A stretch of DNA of 64,000 nt from Favolaschia claudopus. Lineage: Eukaryota; Basidiomycota; Agaricomycetes; Agaricales; Mycenaceae. Positions 41,449 through 52,739 of this stretch are shown here, piece by piece. The notes under the pieces are model-generated. The model was given only the letters and a program-made list of their open reading frames with translations. It did no database searches and was not told the origin of the DNA. Where the stretch lies: positions 372,001 through 436,000 of the forward strand of contig JAWWNJ010000098.1 in the NCBI GenBank assembly GCA_037176885.1. The letters run 5' to 3'. The position numbers and the translations under genes are program-made. The stretch's first letter is position 1; each line of letters opens with the position of its first letter.

Positions 41449-41672
41449 CACGAAAAAAGAGGGTATGACGGCGACGGGGGGACAAGACTAGAAGCGGGGA
41501 AGGAGACTCGAGGTCATGGAGGGGGAGGGGCTGGAGAAGAGAAGGTCTCAAAGAGACGGAGTCACCGAGCCAAAGGCGCGATGCGGAGGCGGGCGAGACG
41601 AAAAGAATGAGGAGACACGTGACTGATGGGTGATCGCTTTAGCCAATCCCTTCGGTCTGTCCAGACCACCTA
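41449..41672 (-). repeat. Split direct repeat A, 5' copy
   Basis: 224 bp matching 38538-38761. Its outer border at 41672 is the 5' end of the element. Confidence 0.9.
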
Positions 41673-41752
41673 TGACTGCATGACGTGTGCCTCTCACCGC
41701 TTTCCTTATCGCTGGAGCTGTGAGAGGTACGCGTTCTTCACCTGTAGCGCTA

Positions 41753-42426
41753 CTCGTGTTCACAAAAAGTGATGGCGTCGCTGTTTTTTCACATTTCTGG
41801 ACGCTGTATGAACGCCATTGCCCAAATCAAAGCGGCAGTGTAGAATTTCTACGCGCATATTCCTAGCACAATGATCTGATCAATAAATTGTGATGCGCGA
41901 TCAAATGTCCGAAAAAGGCAAAACACCCAAATTTTAGCTTGCCTTGAGATGTTTTCCATCAAAATTCAAATCGGCCAAATTGTAGCCCTGAAGGAGTAGA
42001 CAAGCTTGGCACTTTGAGTTATGCAAAAATGTGCATGCAATACCGAGATATATGGACTTCAAAGTCGGGAAAATTAGCAAAAATGGCGCCAAAATTGACG
42101 AAAATCACAATATTGCACGTGTTATAGCGACAGAACCGATGTATATTTTTGCCCAATTCGAAATGCCACATCTATCTACTCGTCAAGGGCTACAATCTGG
42201 TTTATCCAAATTTTGATGAAAAACATCTTGCGCCAAGCTGGATTTTGGTGGTTTTGCCTTTTTCGGCCATTTGATGGCATATCATGATTTTTTGATCAAA
42301 TCATTATGCTAGAAATTCGCAGATAGTCATTCTAGCCTACCTAGCACTTTGTTTCATGAAGAGCCCTTCATTCAGCGTCCAGAAATCCGAAAAAGGAGCG
42401 ACGCCATCACTTTCCGTGACCCCGAG
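41753..42426. mobile_element. 674-bp TA-flanked element with long inverted repeats
   Basis: TA at 41751-41752 and 42427-42428. The ends pair as CTCGTGTTCAC / GTGACCCCGAG and then AAAGTGATGGCGTCGCT with its complement; pairing continues with interruptions for about 200-250 bases on each side (GATCAAAT, TTTTTCGG, CAAAATT blocks). No coding capacity. Confidence 0.8.
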
Positions 42427-43284
42427 TACATGGACACTGACAGTAGTCACAGTTGTGTACTCACAAGTAGTGTATAGGTGCAAGATCTAACATAAGTGGT
42501 ATTACTAGCCTGACTCTTGGTCAAGTTAATTCTTACTAACTAAGTCAGTACGAGCGGTGCCGGTTGTGTTAATTCCAACTCGCTTCAACGAAGTTAATTC
42601 TCGTTGAGACCTTCTTTGAGTGAACTCTCTGAATTGCTGAATATATAGGAATTTTGAACGTATTTTATTTCTTTCTCAAACGCGACTAATATTTACTCGC
42701 GCTCAACTAAATATTACCGCATTCTTCAACACCGATGCAGCAAACACCCTTCCTTCTGATGAAAGCTGTAATCAATGTCTCGCGCGCGAAGCAGAGACGC
42801 AGCTACCAATTATTCCTCAACCATCCCCGTCCCCATCTCCGCTTTCGCCGCCCATCGACGCTCCATCACTCATCCAGACTTTGAACGCTGACTTGGATGC
42901 CCGAAACATCGTGACCTCGTCTTGCAAGCGCCACCCGTCGAAGCGCCACCGTATACTGGATGATTCCACTGCTAAAACAAGCTCGAAGAAGGCCAAAAAA
43001 TAGCCAGGTGCGGCTTTACAATTCCTTTTTTCACACCGCCGTGATTCTGATTTAGATGTAGGGATCATCCCTTCTCAACTCGTACCTACCACAATCATCC
43101 AGGCTCCCATAATTATCTGTTTTCCTAAGCACCATATTTTCTTGTTGACGTTCATCGTATGGGTCTCAATCCTCCTTTCGACAATGCTCCCCGCATACAT
43201 AATTGTTTATTCCTTTGTCGGAAAAATGGCAGTTTGTTTGCAACGACTTGTAAGGGATTCAGGGCTTGAGTAACCTTATATGTA
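42427..43284. other. Non-coding plus a possible C-terminal gene remnant at 42643-43003
   Basis: An open plus-strand frame without a Met ends in a lysine-rich tail (TAKTSSKKAKK) after LPSDESCNQC and a Pro/Ser-rich run. It looks like the last exon of an unrecognised gene. The rest holds nothing recognisable. Confidence 0.35.
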
Positions 43285-43450
43285 CAGTCGAAGCTGTCAT
43301 AACCCATAGGCCTCGGTTAGGTCCACAAGGTATGGCATATGGCAGATTTATGGGTTATCCCAGCCAAAAGTCAGTCAAAATTCCCGAAAAATGTATGGGT
43401 TAAGGCAGATTATGGGTTACGAGAGCTATGGGTTATGACAGCTTCGACTG
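43285..43450. mobile_element. 166-bp TA-flanked MITE (CAGTCGAAGCTGTC tips)
   Basis: CAGTCGAAGCTGTCATAACC at the left is mirrored by GGTTATGACAGCTTCGACTG at the right; TA at 43283-43284 and 43451-43452. Internal ATGGGTTA motifs recur. The tip is related to the transposon end at 27311 and 61140. Confidence 0.9.
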
Positions 43451-43506
43451 TAGTGCCTTGTAACCGGCCCGCTTGTCTTTGTATACCTTTTTCTCCTCCT
43501 TCGATA

Positions 43507-43690
43507 AACACTGTGGGAAGAAAACCTACTTGGTCTGAGTAGGGACCTACTCATACCGAGAATTCCCTACTCAGCGCAAGTAGGTTTGGATCTGAGTAGG
43601 TTTTGCCCTACTCAACCTGAGTATGCCGAACCCACTCGGCACAAATCCACTCACCATGAGTGGGTTTCCGAAAATTGACCGGCATGACCT
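43507..43690. other. Possible CACTA-type terminus with subterminal repeats
   Basis: CACTGTGGGAAGAAAACC is followed by at least five alternately oriented copies of the motif CCTACTC/GAGTAGG and then CCCACTC/GAGTGGG within 150 bases. This resembles a CACTA element end; no matching second end was found. Confidence 0.4.
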
Positions 43691-44119
43691 CCGACGTGAT
43701 GCCGGCGTATTCGGCGCTATTCGGAGCGATCAGTTGTGATGCGCGGTGATGCTGCACGTCTCGGGCCTTCTCGGGTACACAACATGATAAGTTGTTTGTG
43801 GAGGTTGATGAGCTTCCGCATCTTCTCCGCCCCCCTCATGTACACTTGGCGAACGTCGACACCTGAGCCTACAACTCTGAGACCAGCGTTTGACTTCAGG
43901 CTTTGTTTTCTACACGGGCGCTTTTCTCGAGTCCGCAATAAGTATGCAGGCCACCGTTGGCAGCGCCATTGGCCTTCAAGCGAGAAGAAATTGTGACCAC
44001 CTCCTGCTGCGTCTATGCTCCTCGCCACCAATTAAGCGCCGCCTTTGATCCGCTAAGCGCTGCCTTTGATCCGCTTGAGGAATGCACTGGGGAGGAGCGG
44101 TTCTGCCCTCAGGCTGAGC

Positions 44120-44690
44120 GCACATCAAGAAAGAGAAAAGTCTCCGATCGATGTCAAATTCGTTCAGTTCGGTATCACCGATACCTCGTCTGTTTACGCC
44201 GCTGTTGCGAAAATCATGAAGGACGAGGGTCGTCTGAATTTTCTCGTGAACAACGCTGGTGCGCGCGTTGCTTTCCCGAATTCATTTCCGATACTTAGAG
44301 TGATTTGACTCCCAGGGATCAGCGAAATGTCCAAGCCGCACTCCGCCCTTGAGCCCCACCTCTTTGCCATCCGCACCACCGCTTGAAGCCAACTCATTCG
44401 GTCTTATTCGAAATACCACCGTTTTCCTCCCTTTGCTTCGTTCTTCGCACAAACCCGACGCGCTACCCGTGATCTTCAACGCGTCCACTGATATGGCCTC
44501 CGACTCGTTCATGACCTCAGATAAATTGCCGGCATTTTTGCATAAGGGGATTGCGTATAGCACGTCGAAGGCTGGGGCGAACTCGTATACTATTTCGCTT
44601 GCGAGCTTTATGCGCTTTCGAAAGCTTCTTATTGTTCTAGGTCAACGCGATCACCCCTGCATTTACAGCCGCTGTATTGTGTTTTTCGCA
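44120..44690 (+). pseudogene. Short-chain dehydrogenase/reductase pseudogene
   Basis: Fragments of a classical SDR are recognisable in order but in different frames: FVQFGITDTSSVYAAVAKIM followed by LNFLVNNAGARVAF (the NNAG motif), then NTTVFLPLLRSSHK, a strand with FNASTDMASD, the catalytic YSTSKAG (Tyr and Lys of YxxxK) and AITPAF after a further break. The Rossmann glycine motif is not found upstream. Sequence between NNAG and the next part is degenerate (stop near 44306). Such enzymes reduce carbonyls with NAD(P)H; this copy cannot be functional. Confidence 0.75.
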
Positions 44691-45505
44691 GTCTACGCCT
44701 TCGCATGTTCGTGTATACATATTCGCTTCATTTCTATTCTTCTCGTTAAGCATGTTCTCAGCGAAGTTTCCGTCTTGCTTCTTTTCTTTGTGTTCAACTC
44801 TGCTCACGTCTCAGCTGCTTCTTCTCAAGCTAAGCTATCTGTCATTACAAGCCTCATTACTAGTCTCGCAGGTACCTAGGTACCCGCACTGGTATCCTTT
44901 CTAAGTTCCAACCAACTCGTCGGGTGCGTATATTACCCGAAATAGACAGAGGTGACAGTCTTCAGAGCTACTTCGGCCAACCTAGATGCTGTGACTTGAG
45001 ATATCGCTCCTCAGCCCCGCGAGAGCGTTGAAAATTGAACTTCCCAAATAGGGAGTTGACAGTATAGACCGGATTCTCGAAAAGCGGTCAGCAGTCATGC
45101 TCACTCATATACCACTATGTTAACTTTTTAGGATAGTTACACTTTTGAAAGAACAAAACAAGGGATGAGATATGCTCTCTGTGCCCCGCAAGAAAATTGA
45201 ACTTACCAAATATGGAAGTGACGGTAAACCGGATTGCTGGAGAGTGGGAAGCGGTCATCGCGCTCAAGCTACATCCAAATCATGTTCTCTGGCAATATTT
45301 CCCTCTGAAATAAAAAAATTCAGGATGGGGTAGGTTTTCTGTGCTGCGCAAGACTCCACGCACGGTGAACTTTGAAAATTGTAAGTTAGTAAGAGGCCAC
45401 TGGACAAAAATGCAGAGCTATACGTATTTCTGGCTCAATATAATATACTATTCATTTAAACAACCAACCACAATTTCTTGGGACGTGCCGACAATCTATT
45501 TCGAG
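44691..45505. other. No gene recognised
   Basis: Two similar segments (44995-45075 and 45168-45260, AGATATCGCTCC...CAGTATAGACCGGATT type) look like diverged duplicates. No coding motif. Confidence 0.4.
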
Positions 45506-46619
45506 CACTGTGCAAAGTATACATCATGAAATTCATGCAAACTGTCATGAATTTCAGGTTTCATGATGTTTTGTCATGAAGCACACCATGAATTTCAAGG
45601 GGGGTTTCATGATGCTCAGAAGCTCATTTTTGCAAGATTATGAATTCATGACAAAACATCACGAATTTTCGTCATAAAGAACCGAGCGATTTTTTCTGGC
45701 TAAGTCCACCAAGAGTTAAGTGGGTAGGGTGATAATATCAATAATAAAGCCAATAAATGGTATCAGTCGGTCTCTGGTCTCTATCAAGTGCACACTGCTG
45801 AAAATTAGAAACAAATGAGGAGAACGGGGATGAACAACTTGAGACTGTGCAGTATGACATGATACATCCATATATTGGCGAAGCTAACAAACTTTATAAT
45901 TCCCACTTACAGTTGCGGCAAAATCAATTTACTTACTAAATAAGGAAATTCTCGTCAATTCGCTCCTTTTGCTCGTTTTTTTCGAGCGGTAAGTTGATAA
46001 GAATACTAAGAACTGCTAGTCTGTATTCCTGATGTAAAAAAACTGGCGTCTTTGTATTGGTTTCGCCGGGATAACCAGCAACTTTGTCTCATAAAGTGCA
46101 GCCAAAAACAGTGAGAAACATAACGAATCCGGTTGTTTTTTGGGCGTAGACCGGCTCAAATCCGGGAGTACAGGCGCTTGGTGCTATTTCAACGTGCTTG
46201 TGGTGGTTTTGTTGTGTGGTAGAGCGGATTTGATGAAAATTTCCTTATTTGGTAAGTAAATTGATTTTGCCGCAACTGTAGTCTACCAGTAGTACTCTCA
46301 ACGTGATATACTGTAGCATGTCACAGGGCGGTCTTGAGTTCGATGCCGGCTGGTGGCATCTGAGGTTGGTGGTATGAGGTTGGTGGTTATTTATTTGCTT
46401 TGCACCGCTCTCGTTTCATGATATTTTGTTCTGAAATACTTGATAAAACATCATGAAAAAACGTCATGAAGAGCCCCATAATCATCATGAAAACATACTT
46501 TCAATTCATGATGTTTCGTTAGCAATTTCCAGGCGATTCATCATGAATTCCTGGACATAATGTTAGGATTTTCATGGCCAACAACATCATGAATTTCATG
46601 ACCCTTCCTTTGCACAGTG
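45506..46619. mobile_element. Non-autonomous CACTA-like element, 1114 bp
   Basis: It starts CACTGTGCAAAG and ends CTTTGCACAGTG, flanked by GAG at 45503-45505 and 46620-46622. CACTR tips with a 3-bp target duplication are diagnostic for CACTA/EnSpm transposons. Both subterminal zones (45525-45680, 46415-46605) have many copies of CATGAATTTC/TCATGATGTTTTG in both orientations, as is usual for the transposase-binding zones. It has no coding region and holds a nested element at 45910-46278. Confidence 0.88.
45910..46278. mobile_element. 369-bp TA-flanked MITE (CAGTTGCGGC tips), nested
   Basis: CAGTTGCGGCAAAATCAATT and a 40-base mirrored right end, flanked by TA at 45908-45909 and 46279-46280. 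It lies inside the CACTA-like element, so it inserted later. Solo ends of the family are at 735-808 and 23216-23254. Confidence 0.92.
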
Positions 46620-48146
46620 GAGGGAGTGGAACTTAACCAAGTTTCACTTGCAAGCCGAGCTCGGCTCCCTGGGCTCGGCGCGAACTTGGCGTTCACACGT
46701 TTTGTGTGAGAGAATCAAATATTCTCTTTCCGAGGTTGTTCCGAGGTTATGATTCGGTCGGTGAGCACCCAGGTGAGCTTCAGAGAACTTGGAACTTGGT
46801 TAACTTGGTAACTAACTATTAGCTGCTAAACTACCCAGCTTTTATAATACTCTACACTGTCCATATACCAGAATATTCTACAATGCTCTTCAACATTCTT
46901 TAACTCGGCCTTTATCAGCAAACTCGGGCGGATCACAAATCAAGTGGAGCCTGTGGAAATCGGCTTGATAATCCAGCATTTTGCACGGCTTTGACAGCGG
47001 TGCGGCAAGGAGCTCCGAGAACGGCAGCAGTCACCAATCCTCATCAAAAAGTGCATATTACCGCCAAAACTGAAATCGATATGCATTTTTTTCCGCCCCC
47101 CAAGACCCACTAACATGTTAGTGGGCATTTTGGCCAGTTTTGACCAAAAAATCAAGTTGAACTCGATATCAACCAATCTCAAGGGAACTTCAAGAGAAAA
47201 AAATCGGTGGTGGATTTCAATTCGTGTGTCCTGGTAAAAATTACAATTTTGTGAACGCGGCTGTGATTCACTGACCGAGAAAATAGTTAAGGTTAAGTAC
47301 AATTCACCCCAGGGAAGCTCACTATGTCGGATTGTGTCATGAACTAGCAATTTCCGAGGCAACGATAAATTCTGTTGGGATTGGGTGGGTTGTTTCAACA
47401 TCCGGTATGTACTCATAACTCGTCCGTTTGGATTTGCACATACTGCCTGCTTGCCTGGACAATCTCTTGTAGCAGTACTATTATCACCCGAGAAAAAAAA
47501 ATTAAGTGTTGCTTGTCATCTCACCAGAAAAGCATTTTGGATGATGAGTTTAGTTTTGTCTTTGGTACCGCCCTTAATTAATCCGACCTTAATCCTCTGC
47601 AAAAGCCGTAGATGTCGAATACTTAATTGAGTTTCTCTGCATCTCTTTGCTGGAGAAGACGGTGGGAGTGGAATATACTAGATATACTTAGAGTTCACAC
47701 AAAAAGAGTAGAATAAACACGTTTATTGAAGGCACGCTACGGTATACATTGAGGGTGGAGCGGTGTCGAGAGGACTCGAGAGACGGCAGCGGAGTTGTGG
47801 TGTGCTGTTTGGCTGCGGTCTGATGACGTGAGTGGGGCGTTCGGGTGTTCTCGGAACAGGTTTGTCTCAAGTCAAATATCATACCGGCAAGATCAAATGT
47901 CTTGCCTTTTATGGAAATTCACCTTTTTCGCAACCACGTATCATATTAGCAAGAGGTGTCAGATCTCTGGAGCATATTAGCATATACTGTGGGGATAGAT
48001 TCGATGGGAGGCTCGCTAGCATACATTCTGCACTTTGAACCGTTCAATTTGAGTGACTTATGGCGCTGACATCTGAAAATAAATCTGGGTCAGACTGAAG
48101 GAAAAGGCTAGATTGAGGCTAGAACAAAGTTGACATTATATCGCAT
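46620..48146. other. No supported gene; perfect 20-bp palindrome
   Basis: 47106-47125 is CCCACTAACATGTTAGTGGG, a perfect palindrome. Frames of 158 codons (46940-47416 minus) and smaller have no motifs. Confidence 0.4.
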
Positions 48147-48373
48147 GTGGTGGGCTACTATGATGCGCGCGGCCTAAACACCACCAAACAGGAACGAAAT
48201 TTATTACGGGTGATCAAAACCTTAGAGCCTGTTCGGATACGAGCTACGGTAGCTGCTAGGATGGAGGGCGTGGGAAGCCCGCACCCTTATGTCAACAGCC
48301 CATGTGACCGTGGGAGGTTCCAAATCTCCTCGCCGGATACTGAGTCCCATGGACAACGACAAGTTTCCTTGGC

Positions 48374-48631
48374 ATGATTTGTGCGTCCTCAATATTTATT
48401 CATCTATTCAACCTGAAGTATTGCAGTCCCGAACTTGGTGCCGAGACCTGGATTCGGGGAGAATATGCTGCGCCAGATGACCCCGACTTTCCACCGCAAG
48501 TGCTGCCCCTTGCCAAAATCAAGTGCCAGGTCGCTCGAGGGGTGGTGCCATTCACTAAGCCCCCGATGTGGCTGACAACAACCATGGATAGGGTAAGATT
48601 CATGGATAACGATGGTGCTTCGTCTTACTAA
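48374..48631 (+). CDS. Hypothetical protein fragment
   Basis: The segment GAETWIRGEYAAPDDPDFPP followed by KIKCQVARGVVPFTKPPMWL is protein-like, with the frame ending shortly before the hairpin element at 48649. An upstream piece may lie at 48147-48377 in another frame. Not recognised. Confidence 0.3.
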   Translation: MICASSIFIHLFNLKYCSPELGAETWIRGEYAAPDDPDFPPQVLPLAKIKCQVARGVVPFTKPPMWLTTTMDRVRFMDNDGASSY

Positions 48632-48648
48632 AATTTCCATGTGTAGTT

Positions 48649-48823
48649 TGTCGGAAAAATCGGATTTACCTGATATCACCTTACTTATAGGCAATTACTG
48701 CACATTATCAATCTTACCCACCCACAGGAATGAAAGGTCGAAATGAGCCCTTCACCCGGTAAGGTAGATAATGTGCAGTAATTACCTATAAGGTGATATC
48801 AGGTAAATTCGATTTTTCCGACA
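48649..48823. mobile_element. 175-bp hairpin element
   Basis: About 60 bases at each end pair almost perfectly, from TGTCGGAAAAATCG at the left to CGATTTTTCCGACA at the right, with TGATATCACCTTA and TGCAGTAATT blocks inside. Transcribed, it would fold as one long hairpin. Confidence 0.88.
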
Positions 48824-48956
48824 TTCCCGAGCTCTCTTTCTGCCTTAGATCTGAGCACGGCGACTGGAGAGGATGAAGAAATCTAGTCGATCTATTTCCG
48901 AGCTTCTACTGTCTGCGTGATTCTATGTATTCACTCCGTACATGATTCAAAAGAAT

Positions 48957-50264
48957 TTACTCGGCGTTGGGACTTCCTTCGTAAGACATCTGAATTATCT
49001 GCCCACCCTCGTCGCGTTCGAAAATCAGGCCACAGTCCTCAGGCTCCGGCCATTCCATCCATTCCTTCAGAAGTTTCTTATTAGCAGGTAATTTCCCATT
49101 CGCTGCCCACCACTCTGGCGCGATGGCGAAGTTGAATGGTGCGAAGCGGGGAATGCGATCAAATGCCCGACCGGCCTCGACGCGGTGATATTTGAGATTC
49201 TTCGTCAATCCGGCAAACGCCTCCATGTCGTGGATAAGGTCCGAGCACTGCAGTGAGATCAGATTACGCACTGGGTATAAAATAATATCAAAAACAAACC
49301 CAGGAAGCGTGCCAATCGGGGACGACGACTTCAAAAAATTGGAACTTAGCGAGGGACTCCGGCGCAGTTGGGAGACCGGCTGCTTCTGCAAGCCGCTCCT
49401 TCCATTCTTCCTGCGTTTCGCTCGCATCGGAGTCCGGGCCCGAAAGTTCATCGGAGAGAAACTGAACATTGCGGGGTCGAGACCGTGCGCCGCAGCAAAA
49501 GCATTGCTAAAACTGCCTCTTTCTGTAGCGGATTAAGTTCGAGGATAAATGCTTTACCAACTGCGAGCTCACCCGTTTACGTCGCATCATTCGACGATGG
49601 TTACGACGGTTTGCGTCGGCACTGATAGAAGCCTCAATCGCTGCCATCTGCTTCCATCCCTTCTTGAGGGAGTTGAAAGATTTCTTGGCGAGCGCGAGGA
49701 GGAAAGCAAGATCGAACGACGGGCTCCGCTCCTCGTCAAGGCCCACGGGCCAATGTGTAGAGTCCTAATAGAATATCAAAGAGTGAAGTACAACTTCCAT
49801 CTAACAAAACTTACCGCGAGATCAGCAAACGCTCGCTCGGCGACTCTGCGCACAAACAGAGCATTGCGAGCTTCTTTGACCCCGGCAGCAAAGTTGGGTG
49901 TGAGATAAATTTCACCTGTGGTAGTGTTCATGCGAGGAGCCTCGGGATCGGGCCAGCGTCGACCCATGACGTTACAGAGGCGGCGAGTAGTCTGGGTCAT
50001 GTAGGTCTAGAATGCGAAGAGGTTAGGATAATATACACCAAGGCAAAGATGACTTACCTGTAAAACCCGATTCTCCTTCACAGTAACATCTACCGCCCCA
50101 AGAGTTACTCCATCCTCATCCGTTGTAGTATCAGGCTCTCTATCGGTACTAGCGTCAGCGGAGACATCGTCGGCGGTGGACTCTGCATCGGAATCTGCGA
50201 CGGCAGCTGGGGCCCTGTGGGGACGGCTAGGGATACGTGGAGTTGCTCCTTTCGAGCGCGTCAT
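48957..50264 (-). pseudogene. Decayed agaric hypothetical gene (multi-exon)
   Basis: Start MTRSKGATPRIPS at 50264. Exon 1 (50264-50058) is acidic at its end; a 51-nt intron with GTAAGT leads to exon 2 (50006-49815; RRLCNVMGRRWPDPEAPRMN), and a second intron with GTAAGT to exon 3 (LDEERSPSFDLAFLLALAKK). Then the frame breaks near 49550 and 49480 (SDELSGPDSDASETQEEW is in another frame) and again near 49290, before the last segment (RIPRFAPFNFAIAPEWWA, PEPEDCGLIF). Segments of this kind recur in agaric hypothetical proteins often linked to transposons. The first two introns look intact, so decay is concentrated in the 3' half. Confidence 0.6.
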
Positions 50265-50560
50265 CCTGGTGCCGCGTTGGACCGCTAAGCCGCGACTGGG
50301 AATCGCTGTAGTTCGGAGATGGATGTTTCGAGAGCCCCGAGTCGCTGCTTGACCTCGTGCATATCGCCACGGAGAAGCTGTATAGTATCGAGCAACATCT
50401 TCATTGGCGACTGCTCTTCTTGAATGCGAAACTGCGGATGGATCGGCGCATGACGATAGTTCGCCTGCTTGGGTGTATTTAAACTGGAGAAGTTGAAATT
50501 TGCATTGGCTGAATCGTTGGCGCTGGTGGCGCGAACGCCGCGAAGTTTTCTTAAGGTAGG

Positions 50561-51145
50561 CGTCAGTCACTTACAACGAGCGGTCACATGACGTGTCACG
50601 TCACGCGTAACGCGGCAAAATCTCGACACGAAAACAAAACGTGCTGGATTTTGCTCAATTTCAACGATTTCGAGATCGAAAAAAAAATGGTCATTATGTA
50701 ATCATAACTGGAGACACTCTGGTCACCGTTGTATGATGCCCCAAGATGTTGCGCACTGCAGCCAATGGTCACGGTATAGTGTGTATGCTTGTGTATGCTG
50801 TTGTGCTATTAATATTGTTGTGTTAGCGGGTTGCCGGTAATTGATGGGATCCTACCCTATATGGTGCGTGAGAACATTACATAAGCGGCAAATTTCGCCA
50901 TCGTCCCGAACCAAGATGGCTCCAATCGCTGTAAAACTCATTTCTGCATTCAAAAAAAAATGGGTCGGAAGAATGGTTTACTGCTCCATCCCAAGACAGT
51001 ATTTTTGAATTCTGAGACCAGGGATGTTTTGCATTTGCTCAAATACACCATTTCTAGGTCTCACTTTTTACCCTGATGTTTTGTGGCCGGAGCTTAATGG
51101 GTGTCACACTTTGGTCATGTGACCGCTCGTTGTAAGTGACTGACG
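50561..51145. mobile_element. 585-bp inverted-repeat element (CGTCAGTCACTTACAACGAG)
   Basis: CGTCAGTCACTTACAACGAG and GCGGTCACATGAC at the left are mirrored at 51113-51145. No clear target duplication. No coding region. Confidence 0.75.
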
Positions 51146-51154
51146 CAATGACCC

Positions 51155-51706
51155 AACGATGGAGCGCACCACGTGACTGACACGTTGTGCATTTCCCCGA
51201 GTGCCTCTCAGTACTATAAGTAGTTGCTACTGTAACAAGTTCTTTTTTTTGGAGTCCTTATTTTCCAAGCTCGTTCTTGTGTTGTTCTTGTGTGTGAGGG
51301 AATGTGAATATTAACAGAGTCATTGATATAATGTGATATGTACCCAAAATGGACACAAATATTGAAATAATTCGTGATTTTCTATGTAAAGCTTTGCATC
51401 TCTCTCCACCTTTTGAGATACAACAGAGTGATTGGGAGAGAATGATAAGCCATATAGTATATACGAGTAGGTACTGTACTGATTTGTTCACACATTTGAC
51501 TGGCTTTGATGATTGATCTAACGTCGACTGACAGTGACTTCCAAGTTTACTGAATGATACACATAATACTACTGGGCATGTACTGAGGGAATATGTACAA
51601 GCCTTCAGAAAAGTTAACCAAGGCTCTACCGTCGTCGATTGTATTTTCCGGACTTGGGGAACTTGAAGGCTCACGACGTGTCAGTCACGTGGTGCGCTCC
51701 ATCGTT
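51155..51706. mobile_element. 552-bp inverted-repeat element (AACGATGGAGCGCACCACGT)
   Basis: The 31-base left end AACGATGGAGCGCACCACGT... is mirrored at 51676-51706. It starts 9 bases after the previous element and both share the CACGTGACTGACACG-like motif, so the two may be related. A 138-codon minus-strand frame inside (51258-51674) has no recognisable motif. Confidence 0.75.
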
Positions 51707-52668
51707 CAGACTCTACAAGATTTATGATAGTCGATAAATCTATTATTAGTAAGATCAAAATTCAGGATTTCCCAAGATCTCCCAAGATATACGACGTCAA
51801 ACCTGTTGGGAGATCTTGAAAGGTCTTGGATCCTCATGAAATGCGCACAACCCAAGATTTCCCAAGATATCCCAAGACGGGTTTTTCGCTGGGCATAACC
51901 CATAGCCATTTGAGTCGTAAACCCATAGTGAACATGCCCTAAAATGGCAATTTTTGCTCCTCGGACCTCGGTTATTGACGGATTATGTCAGCGGATCCAT
52001 CGAATATCATGGTCCGACGACGGTTAACATGTTGGGTATGTGGACAATGGTCCACATAGGAGGGTAAGCTTGCTTCAGTGCGAAGAATTCAATATCCTAG
52101 CCGCATACGTCCAATTCATCCATGTACAGTAGTCAATCTTGGGGTGGTGGGTGTTCTGTTTTTCGCCCGATTTGGGTAACCAAAGTGTAACCAATTTATT
52201 CAGATGACGAACCTCAGAGCCGCCTCAGTAACCGCCCTCATATACACCTTCAAAACCTTCTGCTCCTGTTGAATCTGGTTGCACACTCAGTGGCCCTGGT
52301 TTTTTTGAATTATTAATTTTGACAGCCAAAGCTCATACTTACTGCATAGTGGTAAGTATATTCAACACTGGTAGTAGCACAAAGTCTGGTGATTCTTTTG
52401 AAGTTGCTCAAAGCATTCCCTGAGCCCCGGCACTGGTGGCAAAGTGCTTGTAACTTGAGGAGGCTTAAGCTTGTAACTTACACAACTTGATGCTTACTGA
52501 ATTCTTTCTTAATTAGCAAGCAACCATTGAGTATATAGGTGTTGGTAGGGTATATATATTTATTCACAGCACATGAGGTTCAAACAGGTCAATTGAACTT
52601 GAGTTGAACCAAAGTTGAACACTCGGAAAAGTTGCGGAAAAGTGTATTCGTTTATTCGGCGCCAATTC
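51707..52668. other. Non-coding repeat mosaic upstream of the array
   Basis: It contains repeated CCCAAGATTTCCCAAGAT motifs (51765-51880), a GGTCCGACGACGGTTA piece also at 27079, and the palindrome TATGTGGAC-4-GTCCACATA near 52036. No gene. Confidence 0.5.
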
Positions 52669-52739
52669 GGCGCGCAGTCCGAAGTCACATGACAGTGACA
52701 GTGACGGCCATTCCCGAAGTCCGAGGCCACGGACTCAGG
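52669..52739 (+). repeat. Hairpin-ended dispersed repeat, left part (interrupted)
   Basis: Corresponds to 17808-17884. It is cut at CGGACTCAGG (52730-52739) by the tandem array and resumes at 60817. Confidence 0.8.

Larger units (their letters stand above)
38334..41672 (-). mobile_element. Ngaro-like YR-type retrotransposon lacking the recombinase
   Basis: Two direct-repeat pairs are arranged in the split pattern known from Ngaro elements. In element orientation (minus): repeat A (41449-41672), Gag-RT-RNase H, then repeat B (38762-38880) joined directly to the second A (38538-38761), an 85-bp spacer, and the second B (38334-38452). The A copies (224 bp) look identical and the B copies (119 bp) differ at one base. 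Between the RNase H stop (39020) and repeat B only 139 bp remain, so the tyrosine recombinase that integrates such elements is absent. Confidence 0.85.

Noticed and set aside
38538..41672. The 224-bp repeats as LTRs of a Gypsy or copia element
   Set aside because: A second repeat pair in the split order, no TG...CA ends, and a DIRS/Ngaro-type RT point to a YR-type element.
42037..42216. 61-codon frame in the long inverted-repeat element
   Set aside because: It lies in the non-paired centre of the element and has no recognisable motif.
51258..51674. 138-codon minus-strand frame as a gene
   Set aside because: It lies within an inverted-repeat element, starts inside the terminal repeat and shows no domain.
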